This document shows, piece after piece, positions 7,269 to 10,315 of a stretch of 10,315 nucleotides of DNA. The position numbers and the translations under genes are program-made. Position 1 is the stretch's first letter. Each line of letters starts with the position of its first letter. The DNA is from Clostridia bacterium. GTDB lineage: Bacteria; Bacillota; Clostridia; Christensenellales; Aristaeellaceae. The stretch is taken from positions 1 through 10,315 of the forward strand of contig JAFPYA010000230.1 in NCBI GenBank assembly GCA_017412445.1, read 5' to 3'. Below the pieces are notes generated by a model. That model ran no database searches, had not been told where the DNA came from, and worked only from the letters and a program-made list of their open reading frames with translations.

Positions 7269-8693
7269 TCAATAGTTGTTGATTTCGTCGTCCAGATATT
7301 CCTGGAAGGACGCTTCCGCCTTGCGCAGCGCCTTTTCGACGTCCGCGTCCTCTTTAGTGATCACGCGCTGGATCACCGAAGTCAGCTCGCGGTACATCTG
7401 CTGGGCGTACACGGGTTCCTCGGCCTTGAGGGTGATGGTGCCTTCGGAGATCGAATCGAAGAAATCCGCGTACAGGCGCATGTCCACATTGCAGAATTCA
7501 TCCACGATCTCCTGCTTGGCGGCGTTGTAGTCTTCGTCGTTCCATGCGCTGATAGCCGGCAGAACGGGTGCGCCGCGATCGCGCTTGGCGGCATAGTCTG
7601 CGCGCATGCCCGCGATGATGTCGTCATCAAGGAAGGGCAGCTTGCCGAGTATCTTGAGGTAAGCCATCAGGGCGATGGACTGTTCGTAGCTGATGTCGGG
7701 CGCGAACATATAGCAGGTGCCGCCCGCCAGGGCATAACGGCCTTCGGGACCGGCGGGGAAGGGAATCAGCGCGAAATCCTCTACCGGCAGACCCTTGTTG
7801 GCTGTGGGCTGATCCACGGAGTCGTCCGCGGCGAAGTTCATTGCCGCTTCGCCCGTGCCAAGAAGTGAGTGTGCGCCCGCCCAGTCGGTGGTGGTGGCAT
7901 CCACGTTCAGAATATCATACTCCCAGCGCAGGTCGCGTATATACTCCATTGCGGCGATGCATTCGGGAGAAGTGAAATTGCACACCCAGCGGCCGTCTGC
8001 GTCCTGATATTCCAGAGCGCTCTCGCCGACACAGCCAAAATTCCAGGCAATGTTCGTAAAGAGCCAGCCGCCGTAGGTCTCGCTGGCAGGGAAGACCAGG
8101 CCCGCTTTGCCCGTCTCTTCGCGTATGATCCTGCCGTACTCCGCCAGCTCCTCGAGGGTCTTGGGGTAGAGCGGCAGACCGTTCTCATCGATGAGCCCGG
8201 CTTCGCGGAACAGCTGTATGTTGATATGCATGCCCAATACGTATCCGTCGCGGGGCAGGCCGAAGATGCGGCCGTTCTCGTCGGAAAGCATCTCCATATA
8301 AGAGGGGCTGAATTGATCCAGCACGCCAAACTCCTCCAGCGCATCGGTGACATCGCCTACCAGATTCTGGCTGATCAGCAGCTGCGGATCGGTAAACGGC
8401 GGCTGGAAGATGCTGGGAGCGGTTCCACCCTTGGCCATAGGCACATAATTGCTCAGGGTGTAGGAGTAGTAGTCAGGCACCAGCGTAACGTTGGGATACT
8501 GCTTCGCCATTCTCGCTCTGTAGCTTTCAAAAAGCTCCTTTTCAGCGGCAGGCGCCGTATCTGAGGGCCAGTTTCCAAGCGTAATTGTGCAGGTCAGATT
8601 CGCGTCGATCACTTCTTCTGCGAGGGCAGAGGGAATGCCTGCCAGCAAGCAGATCGCCAGAAGCAGCGAAATCATCTTAGAAAGCTTACTCAT
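7269..8693 (-). CDS. Extracellular sugar-binding protein of a CUT1 ABC importer, with signal peptide
   Basis: A 474-residue solute-binding protein that delivers the sugar to the two permeases encoded downstream. Residues 1-25 form a Sec signal peptide: lysines at 3 and 6, a hydrophobic core at 7-20, and an ALA|EE signal-peptidase I site after A25. The mature part has features of the family-1 extracellular binding proteins: a TITLGNWPSD first strand, FGLPRDGYVLGMHINIQLFREAGL near 150-175, PKTLEELAEYGRIIREET, a GEAAMNFAADD segment and FALIPFPAGPEGRYALAGG, with many aromatic residues suited to sugar stacking. AGGAGG seven bases before the ATG at 8693 fixes the start. It is the first gene after a consensus promoter and is followed by a hairpin terminator. 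Oddly, the only cysteine in the leader (C15, context LLAIC) has Ile at the -1 position of a would-be lipobox, so the lipid anchor normal for Gram-positive binding proteins is doubtful. The ligand is unknown. Confidence 0.93.
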   Translation of the reverse strand: MSKLSKMISLLLAICLLAGIPSALAEEVIDANLTCTITLGNWPSDTAPAAEKELFESYRARMAKQYPNVTLVPDYYSYTLSNYVPMAKGGTAPSIFQPPFTDPQLLISQNLVGDVTDALEEFGVLDQFSPSYMEMLSDENGRIFGLPRDGYVLGMHINIQLFREAGLIDENGLPLYPKTLEELAEYGRIIREETGKAGLVFPASETYGGWLFTNIAWNFGCVGESALEYQDADGRWVCNFTSPECIAAMEYIRDLRWEYDILNVDATTTDWAGAHSLLGTGEAAMNFAADDSVDQPTANKGLPVEDFALIPFPAGPEGRYALAGGTCYMFAPDISYEQSIALMAYLKILGKLPFLDDDIIAGMRADYAAKRDRGAPVLPAISAWNDEDYNAAKQEIVDEFCNVDMRLYADFFDSISEGTITLKAEEPVYAQQMYRELTSVIQRVITKEDADVEKALRKAEASFQEYLDDEINNY

Positions 8694-8732
8694 TGTTCAA
8701 CCTCCTCGTTCACACCTCTGTACTTTTGTTAG

Positions 8733-8746
8733 GTTTAACGCTAAAC
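8733..8746 (-). promoter_or_regulatory. LacI-family operator overlapping the start of the sugar-operon transcript
   Basis: The sequence GTTTAGCGTTAAAC (minus strand; GTTTAACGCTAAAC on plus) is a 14-bp inverted repeat with a central CG and only one mismatched pair, the classic shape of a LacI/GalR-family site. It begins ten bases downstream of the -10 box, at roughly +4 to +17 of the expected transcript, where a bound repressor would block RNA polymerase. The LacI-family gene at the left end of the window is the likely partner. The half site GTTTA does not fit the usual CcpA cre half site (TGAAA), so a dedicated regulator is favoured. Confidence 0.78.
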
Positions 8747-8755
8747 TACAGTTTT

Positions 8756-8784
8756 ATTATAACTCTCTCCCGCCCTTTTGTCAA
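8756..8784 (-). promoter_or_regulatory. Consensus sigma-A promoter of the sugar operon
   Basis: On the minus strand TTGACA (8784-8779) and TATAAT (8761-8756) are separated by exactly 17 bases, a perfect consensus pair. The stretch just upstream, about 8785-8810, is AT-rich with a run of six T and may act as an UP element. Transcription should begin near 8749-8750, giving a leader of about 57 bases before the ATG at 8693. Such a strong promoter fits a gene set controlled by repression, and a LacI-type operator lies just downstream. Confidence 0.92.
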
Positions 8785-8845
8785 TGCGAAAAAATGAATT
8801 TCCAAATAAATCCTTTCATTAGCCATCATAACATCGCCACCGCAA

Positions 8846-9340
8846 TTGCCGTATAGCGGCTATCGTCAACATCAGGGTGAGTCTCTGGACATAGATGAAA
8901 TACACATAGACTTTCTGTTCAGTTACCATGAGGGGCTTACAGCGAATATTATCAATGACAGCTCCCTTGTCTTCAAAGTGACGACGCCAAACAAAACAGT
9001 CATGTTCCTGGGCGACCTGGAACCGGATGCGGGAGACCTGCTGTTCAGGGAATCACGGCATCTGCTCAAATCAGATATATGCCAGATGGCGCATCACGGA
9101 CACATGAACGTTGGAATGGAGGTTTATGCCGCCATAATGCCGGAGGCGTGTCTGTGGTGCTGTGCAGACTGGCTCTACAATGAGCCGGAGATCCCGCCGT
9201 ATCTTGAGGATGCTCAAAGACTGCGCAGAATGGGCCGTATTCGCATGTACGGCACCGCCGTGACACGAAAGTGGATGGATATCCTCGGGGTCAGGAAGCA
9301 TTATGTAACAAAAGACGGAACTCAGCGGATAGAATTATAG
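8846..9340 (+). pseudogene. C-terminal remnant of a metallo-beta-lactamase-fold hydrolase
   Basis: About 160 residues match the second half of an MBL-fold hydrolase (ComEC-C-terminal-like or related). VMFLGDLEP carries the metal-binding Asp (D57 counted from the TTG at 8846), and QMAHHGHMN (H83/H84) is the later metal-binding His motif. The N-terminal half, with the HxHxDH metal site, is absent. The frame is open only from 8810, just after a TAA, and the sequence upstream is the sugar-operon promoter region on the other strand. There is no ATG and no Shine-Dalgarno before the TTG, so the true boundary of homology is uncertain and probably lies near 8850-8880. The reading frame itself is intact to its stop, and a hairpin terminator follows, so truncation may be recent. 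It cannot have normal activity as it stands. An alternative is a start far upstream through an unseen rearrangement or assembly error. Confidence 0.75.
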
Positions 9341-9489
9341 TACAGCACAAAATTGAACGGTTTGCGCCGTCCAAAAAGCCTAAGGACACGCCCGGCCAAC
9401 TGCATTATCGCAAAGATAAGTCCGACGAGGAAAAATGACAATTTGCCGCCCGATCCGGTTACGTATTATGGAATTGGATCGGACGGTTT
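9341..9489. other. Short intergenic region between convergent genes
   Basis: This 149-base gap separates the MBL remnant from the AraC-family gene. Apart from the hairpin at its right end I see no coding potential, promoter or repeat. A minor ACGG/CCGT pairing near 9357-9370 is too short to call. Confidence 0.5.
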
Positions 9490-9491
9490 TT
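9446..9491 (+). terminator. Intrinsic terminator between the MBL remnant and the AraC gene
   Basis: CCGCCCGATCC (9446-9456) pairs with GGATCGGACGG (9476-9486) over ten base pairs with a single C/A mismatch, around a 19-base loop, followed by five T (9487-9491). It would end plus-strand transcription coming from the MBL remnant. On the minus strand the stem begins right after the AraC-gene stop and is followed, eight bases on, by TTTTT, so it may also serve that gene. Confidence 0.72.
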
Positions 9492-10315
9492 ATACCTCCT
9501 TGGAGGCTTTTTGCGGCGGAATGCCGTACTTTCTGCGAAATGCCTTATAGAACGTATTCACGCTGGCAAAGCCGCATTCATTGCTGACGTCGCTTACGGA
9601 GTGATTAGCCAAAAGCAGATCGAAGGCGTGCGATAAACGCTTTTCCTCGATGTAGGAGGCAAAGGTGGTCTGTGTGCCTATGCGCATCAGCTTTTGCAGT
9701 GTCGGCGCGGAGATGCCGAAATGATCCGCCGCATTCTGAAGATACAGGTTTTTGTCGTAGATGTGCTCGTTGACATATTCGAGCACGCTGTCGGCGTATC
9801 GTTTCAGCGCGTCCTCCTTCTCTACGGACAGGCGGGCACAGATTTCCGTTATGCTGTCCTGCAGGGGTGCAATCCCCTGCTTCGGATCAAACTTGGCCAG
9901 CGACAAATCCTTGAGCAGTACGGGATTTTCCAGACGCACATACGCTAAAAGATCACGTATCTGGTTGAAGATATGGCGGGCGACCTCCACATCCATGTCC
10001 TTCATCCTTTCTGCACACTGGTCGAGCAGCACTATGCATGCTTCCGCGTTGCCGGAGGTGATTAAGGAGTATAAGGAGGCCATATCCTGATAGTTGAGCG
10101 GCAAAAACTGCTTCGTGCTGGTCAGATCGGCGGTTTGCCAGATTCCCGGCAGTGATGGATCCGGCAGGGAGGCAAATATGAAGTGTGTTTGCGTGTAGGC
10201 GCTGGATATCTGATCCCATCCGTTGAACACGTCGCTCAGCGCGATGTTGATCTCGCCGTGAATTCCATTTACCAGCATTTGCCTCAGCATGCTGATTTGA
10301 TCGAGCGCACCTTCG
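9490..10315 (-). CDS. AraC-family transcriptional regulator, N-terminal part beyond the window
   Basis: The C-terminal 274 residues of an AraC/XylS-type activator are visible, and the frame runs open off the right edge. The last 100 residues are the DNA-binding domain: the first helix-turn-helix is LQNAADHFGISAPTLQKLMR, followed by FASYIEEKRLSHAFDLL, and the second is SVSDVSNECGFASVNTFYKAF, closing with RRKYGIPPQ in place of the usual FRKxxGxxPxxYR. The preceding part (LPLNYQDMASLYSLITSGNAEACIVLLDQCAERM) resembles the linker of large AraC proteins with an extracellular or membrane sensor (YesN/cache type), which often sit beside CUT1 sugar operons; no receiver domain is visible in this part. 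It is transcribed in the same direction as the sugar operon but is separated from it by the MBL remnant on the opposite strand. It may be a second regulator of the operon or belong to the next locus. The ATG at 10290 is internal and not the true start. Confidence 0.92.
   Translation of the reverse strand, partial: EGALDQISMLRQMLVNGIHGEINIALSDVFNGWDQISSAYTQTHFIFASLPDPSLPGIWQTADLTSTKQFLPLNYQDMASLYSLITSGNAEACIVLLDQCAERMKDMDVEVARHIFNQIRDLLAYVRLENPVLLKDLSLAKFDPKQGIAPLQDSITEICARLSVEKEDALKRYADSVLEYVNEHIYDKNLYLQNAADHFGISAPTLQKLMRIGTQTTFASYIEEKRLSHAFDLLLANHSVSDVSNECGFASVNTFYKAFRRKYGIPPQKASKEV

Noticed and set aside
9357..9371. Small ACGG/CCGT hairpin followed by A-run
   Set aside because: Only four base pairs and no T-tract on the plus strand; the hairpin at 9446-9491 is the better terminator.
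9353..9550. Plus-strand open frame (65 residues) after the MBL remnant
   Set aside because: No Shine-Dalgarno, no recognisable domain; it runs across the terminator hairpin and into the AraC gene.

Overview
The window looks like a carbohydrate-utilisation locus from a fairly GC-rich member of the Clostridia (Bacillota). The basis is strong AGGAGG-type ribosome binding sites, a CUT1 sugar ABC importer encoded without its own ATPase, GH65 family phosphorylases, and LacI and AraC regulators around them. No marker gene is present, so a narrower placement would be a guess.

Layout from left to right: (1) 1-828 (+), the 3' part of a LacI-family regulator, running in from the left edge. (2) 832-873, a strong hairpin terminator shared by the convergent genes. 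(3) 896-8693 (-), a five-gene operon read right to left: a secreted sugar-binding protein, two CUT1 permeases and two different GH65 glycoside phosphorylases. The last four genes are 14-22 bases apart, each with its own Shine-Dalgarno sequence. An intrinsic terminator-like hairpin lies between the binding-protein gene and the first permease gene. (4) 8733-8784, the operon promoter: a perfect TTGACA-17-TATAAT pair with a LacI-type operator (GTTTAACGCTAAAC) just downstream of the -10 box. (5) About 8846-9340 (+), the C-terminal remnant of a metallo-beta-lactamase-fold hydrolase lacking its N-terminal metal-binding half. (6) 9446-9491, a hairpin terminator between convergent genes. (7) 9490-10315 (-), the C-terminal part of a large AraC-family regulator, running off the right edge.

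The likely job of the operon is to import an alpha-linked glucosyl disaccharide or short oligosaccharide and split it with inorganic phosphate into beta-glucose 1-phosphate plus the released sugar. The two GH65 enzymes belong to visibly different branches of the family, so the locus may handle two linkages, or one enzyme may use the other's product. The LacI protein is the natural candidate for the operator. The energising ATPase (MsmX/UgpC type) and beta-phosphoglucomutase must be encoded elsewhere. No CRISPR array, tRNA, rRNA or insertion sequence was seen. The most novel part is the pairing of two divergent GH65 phosphorylases with unassigned substrates.
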